Source: Terriglobia bacterium (GTDB taxonomy: Bacteria; Acidobacteriota; UBA6911). From it: a stretch of 64,000 bases of DNA. A model generated the notes under the pieces. It did no database searches. It worked only from the letters and a program-made list of their open reading frames with translations, and was not told the DNA's origin. The DNA lies in assembly GCA_020072565.1 (NCBI GenBank), contig JAIQGI010000008.1, positions 62,001 to 126,000 of the forward strand, written 5' to 3'. How positions within the stretch are numbered: the stretch's first letter is position 1; each line of letters begins with the position of its first letter. The position numbers and the translations under genes are program-made. Positions 51,095-60,062 of this stretch are shown here, one piece after another.

Positions 51095-51127
51095 CAATCC
51101 AAAATCCCCAATCCAAAATCCAAAATT
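51095..51127. repeat. Short direct repeats of CCAAAATCC
   Basis: The words CAATCCAAAATCC and CCAAAATCCAAAATT repeat in about 33 bp between the glycosyltransferase remnant and the DUF4912 gene. It is one of several low-complexity intergenic word clusters in this window. Confidence 0.5.
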
Positions 51128-51220
51128 GTATTATCCTGGAGTTATCGGGAACTGAGTAGACGGGCCGGTGAGGGCCGGGTATTAACAGCAACAGGTACCG
51201 GGCGAGTGCACTGAAAGCGC

Positions 51221-52069
51221 ATGGAAAGCGTCCAACTGCGAAGCATGACCCGCAAACAACTCGTCGCTCTGGCAAAGAGAGCCCGCATCCCCAGGTACAG
51301 CCGCATGGCAAAAATTCAGCTCATCGCGGCGCTGGCCTCTGCCCGGACGTCGGAAGTAACCGAACTTCCCGCGAATTATGGGCGGACGCGCCTGACTCTG
51401 ATGGAGATCGAGCCCTATTGGGTTTATGCGTATTGGGAAGTGACGCCGGCGCATCGCCGCGCTGTTTTTCATCGCCGGGGAACGGATGAGGCTTCCGGCC
51501 AATGGATCCTGCGTTTTTTCGACATTACCGGCGTCGAATCCCGGCCGGAGGGTGGGCATGACCCGTTTGATGTGCTTGTCAACTTGAAGGCCGGCAGTTG
51601 GTACGTCAACCTCTGGTCCGGCGGTAAATCCTATATTGCCGACCTCGGCCTGCGCACCGCCCGAGGCCGCTTCGTTCCCCTCTGCCGCTCCAACCCGATT
51701 CGCGTTCCCTCTGCCGGCCCTTCGCCTGAGAGCAAGCCCCGCTGGTTGAAGGTTGAGGGCATTTTCGAACAGGTTGAGGAAGTGTCGGAACCAGCGCCCA
51801 TTGATGTTCCAGCGCAATCGCAGGTTGAGGGTAGGCGGGATCCTCCTCCGGAAGCGCCGGTGGCGTCTGCGCCGCCTGCTGCCGCGGGTGCCACAGAGAT
51901 GCCCGGCGTTGGCCCCGCATGCCCCCCTCGATCCTGTCTGATCCCGGCGCCGCAGGAACCTCTTTCAGCAGGCAGCAGCTTCGGACTCGGGATCAACCGC
52001 TCGGAGCAACGACAGCAGCCCTCTCTGCCGGCCAGGACACCCCAACGACGAGATCCCGTGAAATCATAA
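51221..52069 (+). CDS. DUF4912 protein with Rho-N/SAP-like N-terminus
   Basis: A 282-residue protein. Residues 1-45 form a SAP/Rho-N-like helical hairpin (MTRKQLVALAKRARIPRYSR, MAKIQLIAAL). Residues 50-165 are the DUF4912 domain: RLTLMEIEPYWVYAYWEVT, GQWILRFFDITG and VNLKAGSWYVNLWSGGKSYI, followed by ADLGLRTARGRFVPLCRSN. The last 100 residues are proline- and alanine-rich and unstructured. The domain is often encoded with GH57 branching enzymes and GT4 glycosyltransferases, as here. Its biochemical role is not established; carbohydrate binding is a common guess. Confidence 0.82.
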   Translation: MESVQLRSMTRKQLVALAKRARIPRYSRMAKIQLIAALASARTSEVTELPANYGRTRLTLMEIEPYWVYAYWEVTPAHRRAVFHRRGTDEASGQWILRFFDITGVESRPEGGHDPFDVLVNLKAGSWYVNLWSGGKSYIADLGLRTARGRFVPLCRSNPIRVPSAGPSPESKPRWLKVEGIFEQVEEVSEPAPIDVPAQSQVEGRRDPPPEAPVASAPPAAAGATEMPGVGPACPPRSCLIPAPQEPLSAGSSFGLGINRSEQRQQPSLPARTPQRRDPVKS

Positions 52070-52179
52070 GTTGCCCGGCGGTTGTTATCAACTGTTCCGC
52101 TTCCACACTGGGATGATTGAACAGGAAGCAGAGGGGCGCGTACAATTCTTCAGTTTGTCTGTTCGGGATGGAGAGGTCC

Positions 52180-53796
52180 ATGAGTCTTGGGTATCTTGCC
52201 CTCGTCCTGCATGCCCATCTACCGTTCGTGCGCCATCCCGAGCATGAGGACTTTCTCGAAGAGGACTGGCTTTACGAAGCGATTACCGAGACCTATATCC
52301 CGCTGCTCTGGGTGCTCGAAACCCTCGTGGAAGACAGCATCGAATACCGGCTCACGCTATCGCTGACTCCGTCGCTGGTATCGATGCTCAACGATGACCT
52401 CTTGCGCTGCCGCTACGCGCGGCACCTGGACTTGTTGTGTGAATTGGCCGAGCGGGAAGTGAAGCGCACGAGGCACCTGCCTGACTTTCACGACACGGCC
52501 CTGATGTATTGCGCCAGATTCCGCAAGGCGCGCGACTGCTATTCCAGGCGCTGGAGGATGGATCTCGTCGGCGTTTTTCGGCGTCTGCAGGACCTGGGCA
52601 GGCTCGAGATCATCACCTCGGCAGCGACGCACGGATATTTGCCCCTCCTGCGCGTAAATCCAATGACGGTGCGGGCACAAATCCTGATTGCGTCGCAACA
52701 TTACCGGGAGACGTTTGGGCGCCGGCCCCCGGGCATCTGGCTGCCCGAGTGTGGATTCTATCCGGGCCTGGACCAGATTCTGAGAGAGGCCGGACTCCGC
52801 TACTTCTTCGTTGATGCTCATGCCATTCACAACGCCGAGGGGCGCCCAAATTGGGGCGTGTACGCGCCGGTATACTGCTCGAGCGGCACCGCTGCCTTCG
52901 GGCGCGACCAGGAGTCCGCAAAGCAGGTGTGGAGCTCGATCGAGGGGTACCCGGGGGATTACGACTACCGCGAGTTTTATCGGGATATCGGCTATGATCT
53001 GGAGTTGAGCTACGTGGCACCCTACATCCACAAGGACGGCATTCGGGTCAACACCGGCATCAAATATTACCGCGTGACCGGACCCACCGACAACAAAGAG
53101 CCCTACGTTCCTCGAAAGGCGCAGGAGAAAGCGGCCCTCCACGCGGAGGACTTCCTTTTCAAGCGGCGCCGGCAGGTGGAATTTCTGCACGGCCGGATGG
53201 GACGCAAACCGATCGTGGTGGCGCCATATGACGCCGAGTTGTTCGGACACTGGTGGTTTGAGGGGCCCGACTGGCTCAACGTCCTTTTCCGCAAGATCGC
53301 AGAAGACCGGGAATCCGTCCGGTTGACCCAGCCTTCCGAGTACCTGGCCGAGTACCCCATGAATCAGGTAGCCACGCCGAATGCGTCGAGCTGGGGTTAT
53401 CAGGGCTTCAGCAACGTCTGGCTCAACGGTTCGAATGACTGGATCTACCCGCACCTGCATGCGGCGGCGGACCGAATGGAGGAAGTGGCCGAGGCGCATC
53501 CGGCAGCGGAGGCCACCATGCGGCGCGCCCTCAATCAGGCCGCACGCGAACTGCTTCTGGCGCAGTCAAGCGATTGGGCCTTCATCATGACCCGCAACAC
53601 CGTTGTCCCCTACGCTGTGCACCGCACCAAGGAGCACTTGCTCAAGTTTCATCGGCTTTACGAGATGATCAAGCTCGGCACCCCCGCGATAGAGGAAGGC
53701 TGGCTGGCCGAGCTCGAGTCTCGCGACAATATCTTCCCGAAACTGGATTATGCGGTGTATCGTCGCGACTACCCCGCACCTTCAGGCAAGATTTGA
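52180..53796 (+). CDS. GH57 family 1,4-alpha-glucan branching enzyme-like protein (DUF1957)
   Basis: A 538-residue GH57 protein. The N-terminal barrel opens with YLALVLHAHLPFVRHPEHED (His pair of the family) and FLEEDWLYEAITETYIPLLW. The nucleophile Glu lies in GIWLPECGFYPGLDQIL and the acid Asp in VVAPYDAELFGHWWFEGPDW. The C-terminal helical part has SSWGYQGFSNVWLNGSNDWI and HRTKEHLLKFHRLYEMI, typical of thermophilic-type branching enzymes. It would form alpha-1,6 branches in glycogen. The ATG at 52180 is preceded by GGAGAGG. The neighbouring glycosyltransferase of this set is decayed, so the substrate must come from elsewhere. Confidence 0.88.
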   Translation: MSLGYLALVLHAHLPFVRHPEHEDFLEEDWLYEAITETYIPLLWVLETLVEDSIEYRLTLSLTPSLVSMLNDDLLRCRYARHLDLLCELAEREVKRTRHLPDFHDTALMYCARFRKARDCYSRRWRMDLVGVFRRLQDLGRLEIITSAATHGYLPLLRVNPMTVRAQILIASQHYRETFGRRPPGIWLPECGFYPGLDQILREAGLRYFFVDAHAIHNAEGRPNWGVYAPVYCSSGTAAFGRDQESAKQVWSSIEGYPGDYDYREFYRDIGYDLELSYVAPYIHKDGIRVNTGIKYYRVTGPTDNKEPYVPRKAQEKAALHAEDFLFKRRRQVEFLHGRMGRKPIVVAPYDAELFGHWWFEGPDWLNVLFRKIAEDRESVRLTQPSEYLAEYPMNQVATPNASSWGYQGFSNVWLNGSNDWIYPHLHAAADRMEEVAEAHPAAEATMRRALNQAARELLLAQSSDWAFIMTRNTVVPYAVHRTKEHLLKFHRLYEMIKLGTPAIEEGWLAELESRDNIFPKLDYAVYRRDYPAPSGKI

Positions 53797-53821
53797 CAAA
53801 CAAGATTCTGGAGTATCTACC

Positions 53822-54262
53822 GTGTCTTTCAATCCAATCCCCGAAATCATCGATGGTCTGCCCGACATTGCCGGATGGGAAGATCAAGTCAGCGACGGTG
53901 AGAACGGGGGGGTGATGATGAATGAGTTTCCCGCTAACTACCAACGCGTCTGGTACGAAATCGGCCTGGAGGGCGTGGTCGGCCTCAATGGGACCGAATA
54001 CCTTGAACTGCTCACGGCAGAGGGATTCTCTGAAGGGGATTTTGAGCCTGTTAAGCCGATTCACCAGCATGCCATCTGGAAGCGTGTGGGCGCCCATCCC
54101 ACCCCGGAGAGCGTGGAAAGGGCGATCGCGGAAACCAGGGTGAGCGATCACCGGTTTCTCATGGAAGGTGGGTCCTGGACGAACAATCAGTATGCAATCC
54201 AGAGTGGCGCAATAGCCGCGACGGGAATGATGAACGGTGGAGCGATTGTCGAGGCGGATTGA
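53822..54262 (+). CDS. Protein of unknown function downstream of the branching enzyme
   Basis: A 146-residue frame that begins at a GTG (53822) with MSFNPIPEIIDGLPDIAGWE. It continues NEFPANYQRVWYEIGLEGVV, LNGTEYLELLTAEGFSEGDF, HQHAIWKRVGAHPTPESVER and MEGGSWTNNQYAIQSGAIAA. It is soluble, acidic, and contains several Trp and His residues. A second possible start is the ATG pair at 53914-53917 after a G-run. No family recognised. It is 26 bp after the GH57 gene, so it is likely in its transcript. Confidence 0.55.
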   Translation: MSFNPIPEIIDGLPDIAGWEDQVSDGENGGVMMNEFPANYQRVWYEIGLEGVVGLNGTEYLELLTAEGFSEGDFEPVKPIHQHAIWKRVGAHPTPESVERAIAETRVSDHRFLMEGGSWTNNQYAIQSGAIAATGMMNGGAIVEAD

Positions 54263-54295
54263 GCAGATTCCGGAAAGCAGGCTTTCTCCGAGGCC

Positions 54296-54338
54296 GCTAG
54301 GGAAAATCCCCCTAACATTTAGGGTTTTGCCTAGTTTT
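54296..54338 (+). promoter_or_regulatory. Tandem AGGGAnTTnCCTA boxes, locus C
   Basis: Box 1 TAGGGAAAATCCCCCTA (54298-54314) and box 2 TTAGGGTTTTGCCTAG (54319-54334), centres about 21.5 bp apart, followed by TTTTC as at locus A. A possible -10 (GAATAT) is at 54356-54361. Confidence 0.65.
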
Positions 54339-54380
54339 CAACAGACTGGCATTCGGAATATCCTGGCATTTGCAAAAAGC

Positions 54381-54467
54381 ATTCTGCAACAAGTCCCACC
54401 TGACAATCTGCCTGCAACATCCTCTTCAAGACCTGGGGACACCGAGTTGAGGCGGGAGGTCCCCAGG
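54381..54467 (+). ncRNA. Candidate structured leader RNA, copy C
   Basis: Homologous to 50150-50238. It ends in a hairpin (54432-54467) with a perfect 9-bp stem CCTGGGGAC/GTCCCCAGG, an inner CC/GG pair and the loop GAGTTGAGGC shared with copy B. The stem sequence is different from copy B but still pairs, which is evidence for selection on RNA structure. Confidence 0.55.
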
Positions 54468-54657
54468 AAAGAGGGTGTGCGCATCGGTGCCGAAACCGGC
54501 AGTCGGGTCTACCTGATACTTGAGATCGCGATACACAACGGCCGGTTTATTGACTCTGACATCTCGGTTTGAAGTTCTAACCCGCGCTCAGCGGCAACGC
54601 AAAGCGTCGCCCGCTGGAGCGCACAGTTAGACATCAAGCTTGCACCTTGCGAAGGCT

Positions 54658-55785
54658 TCACGGGAGAAACCTTTCAGGGTGGCGCAACTTCTCCGGGAGA
54701 TAGTTGTCGATGACATAGTTCAAACCATGCTTAGCCAGAGCCTGCTGCTCGGCACGCACCCCCATGCGCAGGAGCTGCTCCAGCGCCGTGACCCAAGTCT
54801 TGTGATGCCGGATGAACGGATCATTTTTGAGCGCATCACGGGCGCGTTTGATGTCGACATCCTTGAGCGGGTGGGTCGGCAGCTTGTAGTCGATGATGTC
54901 CTGCGGCGTGATCCCGAGAAATGCGGCCTGGGGAACGCAAAAGAACTCGTTCAGGTGGGCGGCATTTCCCGATCCCACTTTGAGTGTCCGATAGATATTT
55001 GTGATCCCATAAGGGTCGCCATCGACAAAGACGTACACCGGGATTTTCTGAAAATCCGCGAGCCTGCGGATGAATCGCCGGCACGCCCGGGTTGGGACTC
55101 CGCCCATGCTGATCAAAATGCAGTTCGCCCTCTTCCAGTAGTTGTGCTTGACCAGGCGTTGAAACATCCCCGCCGTTTCTATGACCAGGATGAAGCGGGC
55201 GTTGGTCTCGAACTGGAGATGCTCGACGGTGATCGGAATGCTGTAGGCGCCGGTGCCGAATTTGGTGCAGTCGATGCGCAGAACTCTGCCCGTGTCACGG
55301 TCACGGTCGAGAACGACCAGGCGGCCCGCGACGTCACCCCCCTTTTCTTCCGGGATGAAACCCAGCTGTTCACGGTTGACCGAAAAGTAGGCCTCCACAT
55401 CATCCATCACGGTGTCGGACTCCGGCTGCTCGCTGAAGCGCGCGTCCTCCCAGTTCTTGGAAACGTAATACGCCTCCCGCTTGGTCGCGATGTCGTCGTT
55501 CTCCACCAGATCTTTCGAGAGCGCGATCATGCGCAGCGTCTGGGCGAAGGTCTTGACGGTATTGACGGTCAGGGTACGCTCCTTCTTCTGACCTGCGATC
55601 TCGAAAAATCCCCTGTCAGGGTGGTACTTGACATTGCTCAATGACCGCACGGGAAACTTCATGGTCGGCTTCTTGCGAGCCAGTATTTTTTTTTCGATAT
55701 CCAGCGCCGAACTCTTGATGGCGCCTAACACCTGCTTGTTCGCGGCACTGGGCGACTTGGATGCCGGCGTCGTTTTTTTGGGCAT
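54658..55785 (-). CDS. top6A: DNA topoisomerase VI subunit A
   Basis: A 375-residue type IIB topoisomerase cleavage subunit (Spo11 homologue). The winged-helix catalytic tyrosine lies in DIATKREAYYVSKNWEDARF. The Toprim domain has the metal-binding Glu in FILVIETAGMFQRLVKH and the acidic DxD in VYVFVDGDPYGITNIYRTLK. TKFGTGAYSIPITVEHLQF is also family-typical. The N-terminal 30 residues are lysine-rich. It follows subunit B by 87 bp in the same direction, the usual gene order. Topo VI is best known in archaea and plants, and it occurs patchily in bacteria. Confidence 0.93.
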   Translation of the reverse strand: MPKKTTPASKSPSAANKQVLGAIKSSALDIEKKILARKKPTMKFPVRSLSNVKYHPDRGFFEIAGQKKERTLTVNTVKTFAQTLRMIALSKDLVENDDIATKREAYYVSKNWEDARFSEQPESDTVMDDVEAYFSVNREQLGFIPEEKGGDVAGRLVVLDRDRDTGRVLRIDCTKFGTGAYSIPITVEHLQFETNARFILVIETAGMFQRLVKHNYWKRANCILISMGGVPTRACRRFIRRLADFQKIPVYVFVDGDPYGITNIYRTLKVGSGNAAHLNEFFCVPQAAFLGITPQDIIDYKLPTHPLKDVDIKRARDALKNDPFIRHHKTWVTALEQLLRMGVRAEQQALAKHGLNYVIDNYLPEKLRHPERFLP

Positions 55786-55872
55786 GAATCCACTCCTTTA
55801 CAGACTTCAGACCTCCGAAATCCGACCTCCGCGTGAGTCATATCTCTCCGGGTCGAAGGCCGGAGGTCCGAA

Positions 55873-57507
55873 TCATTTCGTCGTCCGGCTGCGCTCCAGG
55901 ACTTCGCGCAGCGTCGTCACCAGTTCGGCCTCCACTTTTTCCGGCAGTCCCAGGATCTCGCGCAGCGCAATGCCGATGTGCGGGATATAACGCTCGATGT
56001 AGGATTTTTTCTTTTCCTCTTCCACCTCGCGCCGGTGCGCCCGGATGTGCACGCCCAGTCTGCGCCCGCAATCCTGGAGCGCCAGCCGGAGTTCCTTCGT
56101 GATTTCGGGATAGCCGGCGATGGCTTCTTTGCTCTCCGAGGTGAAGGGCACCCAGACGGAAGCGATGTGGACGAAGAGCACCATCGGACCCGCCGGCAGC
56201 GCGCCTTTCGCCATCGACAAGCCGTAGTTTCGCCAGTCGATGCTCAGCACCGCCTTGGTGACAGCGCAGGCCGACTGCTGGTACTGAAGCGGCACGCGGT
56301 TGGCAAAGCGCAACAAGTCGATAAGATCGTCCGCGGGCAACTCGCCGCCGTAGGCCATTCCCACTTCGATCTGGAAGGGATTGCCGCGATAGACGGACGG
56401 GGTGCGGGTGATTGCCGTGAAAAACGATGCCGCGATTTCTTTCTGCATCCCCGACAGTATCTGCTCCTCACCTATCGGAGACAGGCAGCTGGTCGGCGGG
56501 CTCATTATTTTGACGCCGTTGATGGCCTTGTACAGGCGCTCGGCCTCGGTGACGGCGATCGAATGCGGGTTGGCGGTCGGGCGGAGCTGCGCTGCCTGGC
56601 AGATCTCCAGAGCCACCCGGGAACTCACACGGGAGAAATCGTGCTGGAGCGCTCCTGCAAGATTGCGCGCGCGCGTCTCCTTGAGCATCTTGATCAGCGC
56701 GCCCAGCTCCACGCCGTAGGGATGGGGCCTGATTTCCCTGGGCTCGGGCGGGAGTGTTTCGGAAGCCCGCGGAAAGTGCTGGACCGCATCGCCGCCGGGA
56801 AATGAGTAGAAGATCTCGCAGTGGGGGTTGGCTATGGCAGTCTGGCGGATATAGTCATCCACCGAATGCCGGCCCTTCTTGTAGGTCCCGACGAGCTCAA
56901 TCTCGACTCTTGTGCCGTGCGGCGGTTCCCATTCCCTCACCGAGTCGATGATGATCTGGGGAGCATTCTTGCGCGTGTCGATCTGGATTTCGTAATAGTG
57001 TGCGGGCTTGCCCGGCCCCGTGCGCGAGATCACAACCACCGATTTGCCCGTGGTGAGCAGGCCGTACATTCCGGCTGCCGAGATTCCGATCCCCTGCTGG
57101 CCCCGGGCCTGCTTCAGGGTGTGAAACTTCGAGCCGTAGAGCAGCTTGCCGAAAATCCTGGGGATCTGAGCCTTGACGATCCCCGGGCCGTTGTCTTCAA
57201 CTGCGATGCGAAAGCGATCTTCCGCCAGCTGCAGGATTTCAATCTTCAGGGTTGGGAGAATGCCGGCTTCTTCGCAGGCGTCAAGTGAATTGTCGACAGC
57301 CTCCTTGATGGCAGTCAGGAGCGCTTTCTGAGGATTGTCGAATCCCAGCAGGTGGCGGTTCTTGGTGAAGAACTCCGATACCGAGATCTCGCGCTGGCGT
57401 GCAGCCATGCTCTCGGCTGTCTCGCGGCGCCCGGAGCTGCGCTCTCGAGATACCGTCGCTGCAAGCGCCTCGGGAGCAGGTGTCGCTCCTGTATCGGCAG
57501 CTTCCAC
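55873..57507 (-). CDS. top6B: DNA topoisomerase VI subunit B
   Basis: The GHKL ATPase subunit of topo VI. ATP-site motifs: [20 protein letters not shown] (N-box), [20 protein letters not shown], and [20 protein letters not shown] (lid). The transducer domain follows with [20 protein letters not shown] and [19 protein letters not shown]. The region before [20 protein letters not shown] is variable. The GTG at 57507 lacks a ribosome site. The frame stays open upstream, and an AUU at 57673-57675, eight bases after AGGAGGG, would add 56 basic residues ([20 protein letters not shown]). The real start is therefore uncertain. Confidence 0.93.
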   Translation of the reverse strand: MEAADTGATPAPEALAATVSRERSSGRRETAESMAARQREISVSEFFTKNRHLLGFDNPQKALLTAIKEAVDNSLDACEEAGILPTLKIEILQLAEDRFRIAVEDNGPGIVKAQIPRIFGKLLYGSKFHTLKQARGQQGIGISAAGMYGLLTTGKSVVVISRTGPGKPAHYYEIQIDTRKNAPQIIIDSVREWEPPHGTRVEIELVGTYKKGRHSVDDYIRQTAIANPHCEIFYSFPGGDAVQHFPRASETLPPEPREIRPHPYGVELGALIKMLKETRARNLAGALQHDFSRVSSRVALEICQAAQLRPTANPHSIAVTEAERLYKAINGVKIMSPPTSCLSPIGEEQILSGMQKEIAASFFTAITRTPSVYRGNPFQIEVGMAYGGELPADDLIDLLRFANRVPLQYQQSACAVTKAVLSIDWRNYGLSMAKGALPAGPMVLFVHIASVWVPFTSESKEAIAGYPEITKELRLALQDCGRRLGVHIRAHRREVEEEKKKSYIERYIPHIGIALREILGLPEKVEAELVTTLREVLERSRTTK

Positions 57508-57847
57508 AGCGGGCGAAGCGGCAGCCAGGGCAACGACCTTCTCCGGCAGGGAATCGGGGCCCGCTTCACGAATATCAACGAGGCTGAGCTGAAGCGGACC
57601 TGCCCCGACGCGCGATCGCCGGCCGGGTTTCAGTTGTCGGGAAGCAGCGGACTTGGATCGGGCCTTGCTGCGAATGCTCCTATCCCTCCTTTCGCGGCGG
57701 ACCAGGAAACGCTAGATCATAGTGAATCCCCGCCTTCAATGCAACCAAGGCGCGTGCCACGCCGAAATGACGGCCAAAACCGCGAACCTGCCCGAAAGCT
57801 GTGAAGCTGGCTCCTGACTCCTTCTCGATTCCTCCTGCGCGTCTCGT

Positions 57848-58303
57848 CTATCCCTTGGCGCGTTTCTCCGCCTCGTTGAGCCAGCCGCGGCGCAAATGCT
57901 CCTCCGGGATGCTCGAGGTGTAGGGTTTGATGTCTAGAACCGGGGTCCTGTCCAGCATATCGACGCCACGGACGCAAAGGAGACTTCCTTCCCGGCGCAG
58001 CAACTCCACCGCCGTCAGTCCGATCGGGTTCGGTCGCCGCGGCGAACGCGTGGAGAAGACGCCGTGAGGCCTGTCATCGGATGGTGGGGTAAAGACCAGG
58101 TCGTATCCTTCAGACCGGTGAAACGCCCAGACCAGAATGAGGTGGGAGAAGCCTTCGATGTCTTCCAGACCCGCTTCGAACTCGGGAAGCAGCTCGACCA
58201 CTCCTTCTGCCGTGTGCCTGGCCCCCAAACCCCTCGGAATTTGTGAGGCGTCCTGATATGGACTGCGTATGTACCCAATTACCCGCATCCTGAACTCTTC
58301 CAT
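57848..58303 (-). CDS. trmO: tRNA (N6-threonylcarbamoyladenosine37-N6)-methyltransferase, TrmO/TsaA family
   Basis: A 151-residue protein of the UPF0066/TsaA beta-barrel family, which methylates t6A37 in tRNA for threonine. Hallmarks are GYIRSPYQDASQIPRG, IEGFSHLILVWAFHRSEGYD, and HGVFSTRSPRRPNPIGLTAV followed by LDRTPVLDIKPYTSSIPEEH. The long C-terminal extension of the E. coli protein is absent, so this is the short form. The start has AGGAG nine bases upstream. Partner specificity is unknown. Confidence 0.9.
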   Translation of the reverse strand: MEEFRMRVIGYIRSPYQDASQIPRGLGARHTAEGVVELLPEFEAGLEDIEGFSHLILVWAFHRSEGYDLVFTPPSDDRPHGVFSTRSPRRPNPIGLTAVELLRREGSLLCVRGVDMLDRTPVLDIKPYTSSIPEEHLRRGWLNEAEKRAKG

Positions 58304-58430
58304 AAGCGCTCTCCTAAAAACCGAACCCGCGCGATGGCCGGAATGCCGGCACGCACGGCCGGTTCTTGTGTGTTTCGTACTGCTTACCTACAGATCCTGG
58401 CCACTTAGGCAAGAAAAGCAAAAGATCAAC

Positions 58431-58500
58431 GCAGAGGGCGCAGAGGGCGCGGAGAAAAGTCATGCAGAAGCGAAAATCCTCTGCGGCCTCTGCCCTCTGC
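58431..58500. repeat. Intergenic GCAGAGGGC repeat with inverted arms
   Basis: The left arm is GCAGAGGGCGCAGAGGGCGC and the right arm is CCTCTGCCCTCTGC, about 30 bp apart, able to form an imperfect stem-loop. Multi-copy elements made of GCAGAG words are seen between genes in many bacteria; their origin is unclear. Confidence 0.5.
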
Positions 58501-58552
58501 ATTGAGGCTTAAGGTTGCGGATATTCCGCGCCGTGTATCCCGTGGTCTACTT

Positions 58553-59740
58553 TCAGATCAAAATAATTTCCTCAGGATAAGCAGTGAGGTTCTCAAAACC
58601 GGATTCGGTCAGCAGATAAGTGTTTTCAATGCCCACGCCGCCGCGCTCCGGGAAGAAGATCTTGGGCTCGATGGCGATCGTCATCCCTGGTTCCAGTGGG
58701 ATATCGAAGCCGCCGGCCAGAACGGGCAGCTCATCGAGTTCCAAGCCGACTCCGTGCCCGATAAAACGAACCTGACCGTCCCCGAGTCCCATGAATCCCG
58801 GTGCATAAGGGCTCTCTCTTGCGCGTTCGAGAGTGCGCCGATAAAGTTCGGAGCACAGGATTCCCGGCTTGAGCCATGACTCGATCTCCCTGTTCAAATC
58901 GAGCACGAAACGGTGGGCATCGGCCATCTCTTGCGGCGGCTTTCCCAGCGCGAAAGTCCTTGTCTTATCAGCCAGATAACCTCCATATCCGCCCACGATG
59001 TCCACCACCAGGGTTTCCCCCGCCGCCAGCCTGTGATCGCTGCCGCCGCCCGGTGCGGCCGGGTAAAGACCGACAGATCCAACCGGACCGGGGAAAGGCG
59101 TCGGATAAGCGGCGCTGGCACCGCTCGACACCGTCCCATAGCCGATCTGGTTATTAAATCCTCGCATGCGCACAATGCCCTGATGCCCCAGGCTGCGAAG
59201 GAAGCCCTCCAGCTGTGCCATGACTTCCAGTTCCGTCACACCGGGCTGCATCCACTGCGGCAGTCGATCGAAAGCGGTGCGGAGCATCTGTGCGGCGTGC
59301 CGCATCTGGTCCAGCTCGTAGCCTGACTTGATCATCCTGATGCGGCGGATGGTCTCCGATGCATCGATAAACTCCGAGTGGGGAAATAATTCCCGCAATC
59401 GGAGGTAATAGTTGGTAGGCAGGACATCGGCTTCGATGCCGATCCGGCGTAGTCCTCCTATTCCTTCGCTCGCCAGCCACTCGGGGAGTTTCTTGAATCC
59501 TGGGAAAGGGAGAAGTCGCTCCCAAGGCGATTCAATACGGGCACGGCTTATGCTCTTCTGAACCAGGTAGAGCGGCTCGCCCGAAGCCGGCGCGCAAAGC
59601 AATCCGGACTGGAGAGTGCCGGCAAAATAGAACAGATCTACGTTCTGGAATACGAAGACCGCATCCAGGGAAACATCCAGCATTCTACGCTGCAGCCTGA
59701 CCAACCGATCCGCAACCTCTGATTTGGGCACTAATTCCAT
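58553..59740 (-). CDS. M24-family metallopeptidase (Xaa-Pro aminopeptidase-like)
   Basis: A 395-residue enzyme with a creatinase-like N-terminal domain (AVFVFQNVDLFYFAGTLQSG) and a pita-bread catalytic domain. The five metal ligands are visible: Asp in TLVVDIVGGYGGYLADKTRT (both Asp), His in RFIGHGVGLELDELP, Glu in MTIAIEPKIFFP and Glu in GVGIENTYLLTESGF. The substrate-specific segment between the metal ligands is shorter than in prolidase. It likely removes N-terminal residues before proline in the cytoplasm. The gene stands alone. Confidence 0.9.
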   Translation of the reverse strand: MELVPKSEVADRLVRLQRRMLDVSLDAVFVFQNVDLFYFAGTLQSGLLCAPASGEPLYLVQKSISRARIESPWERLLPFPGFKKLPEWLASEGIGGLRRIGIEADVLPTNYYLRLRELFPHSEFIDASETIRRIRMIKSGYELDQMRHAAQMLRTAFDRLPQWMQPGVTELEVMAQLEGFLRSLGHQGIVRMRGFNNQIGYGTVSSGASAAYPTPFPGPVGSVGLYPAAPGGGSDHRLAAGETLVVDIVGGYGGYLADKTRTFALGKPPQEMADAHRFVLDLNREIESWLKPGILCSELYRRTLERARESPYAPGFMGLGDGQVRFIGHGVGLELDELPVLAGGFDIPLEPGMTIAIEPKIFFPERGGVGIENTYLLTESGFENLTAYPEEIILI

Positions 59741-60062
59741 GCAACAATCCTAACCGCAGGCGAGGCAATCATGCAAATGGGAATCGCCACGGAACTGAAG
59801 GACTCGATGACTCCAGGTCTCAAACCTTCCATGGCTGTCATAAACAATGTATTAACATAGCCTTATGGTCTCTGGGTTGTGGCAGCCGGTCTTGACGCCC
59901 CCGACAGTCGTATGATCATGATATTGAAAAGAAGGGCCGGATAGGTTAGGTTTCGACCGGCAGGCCGGTCGATGGCACAATCCTGTCAACCATCTGATGC
60001 TAGAGCACGTAGGAAATACTGTACCGGGGTTCGGACCGGAATCTCTCGGAGTTCTGGACGCA
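59741..60062. other. Divergent spacer before the sigma factor gene
   Basis: A 322-bp region between the M24 peptidase and the ECF sigma factor. No gene is evident. TTGACG at about 59893 is a possible -35 but I found no matching -10 at proper spacing. A GACCGGCAGGCCGGTC palindrome lies near 59958, directly before the sigma coding region. Confidence 0.4.

Larger units (their letters stand above)
54263..54657. other. Non-coding region with regulatory boxes and leader RNA, locus C
   Basis: A 395-bp gap that contains the third set of tandem boxes and the second copy of the leader hairpin. Downstream of the hairpin a GTG at 54478 opens a 31-codon frame (VRIGAETGSRVYLILEIAIH, then NGRFIDSDISV) that has poor ribosome spacing. 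If the RNA serves a gene here, it is this tiny one or a gene that has been lost. Confidence 0.5.

Noticed and set aside
53822-53920. Similarity of NPIPEII at the start of the orphan gene to the RibB N-terminus
   Set aside because: Only seven residues agree; the conserved DDEDRENEGD motif of RibB is absent.
54237-54572. A 111-codon frame across locus C
   Set aside because: It runs through the tandem boxes and the hairpin, which explain the conservation better. Only its last 31 codons could be a small gene, and the ribosome spacing is poor.
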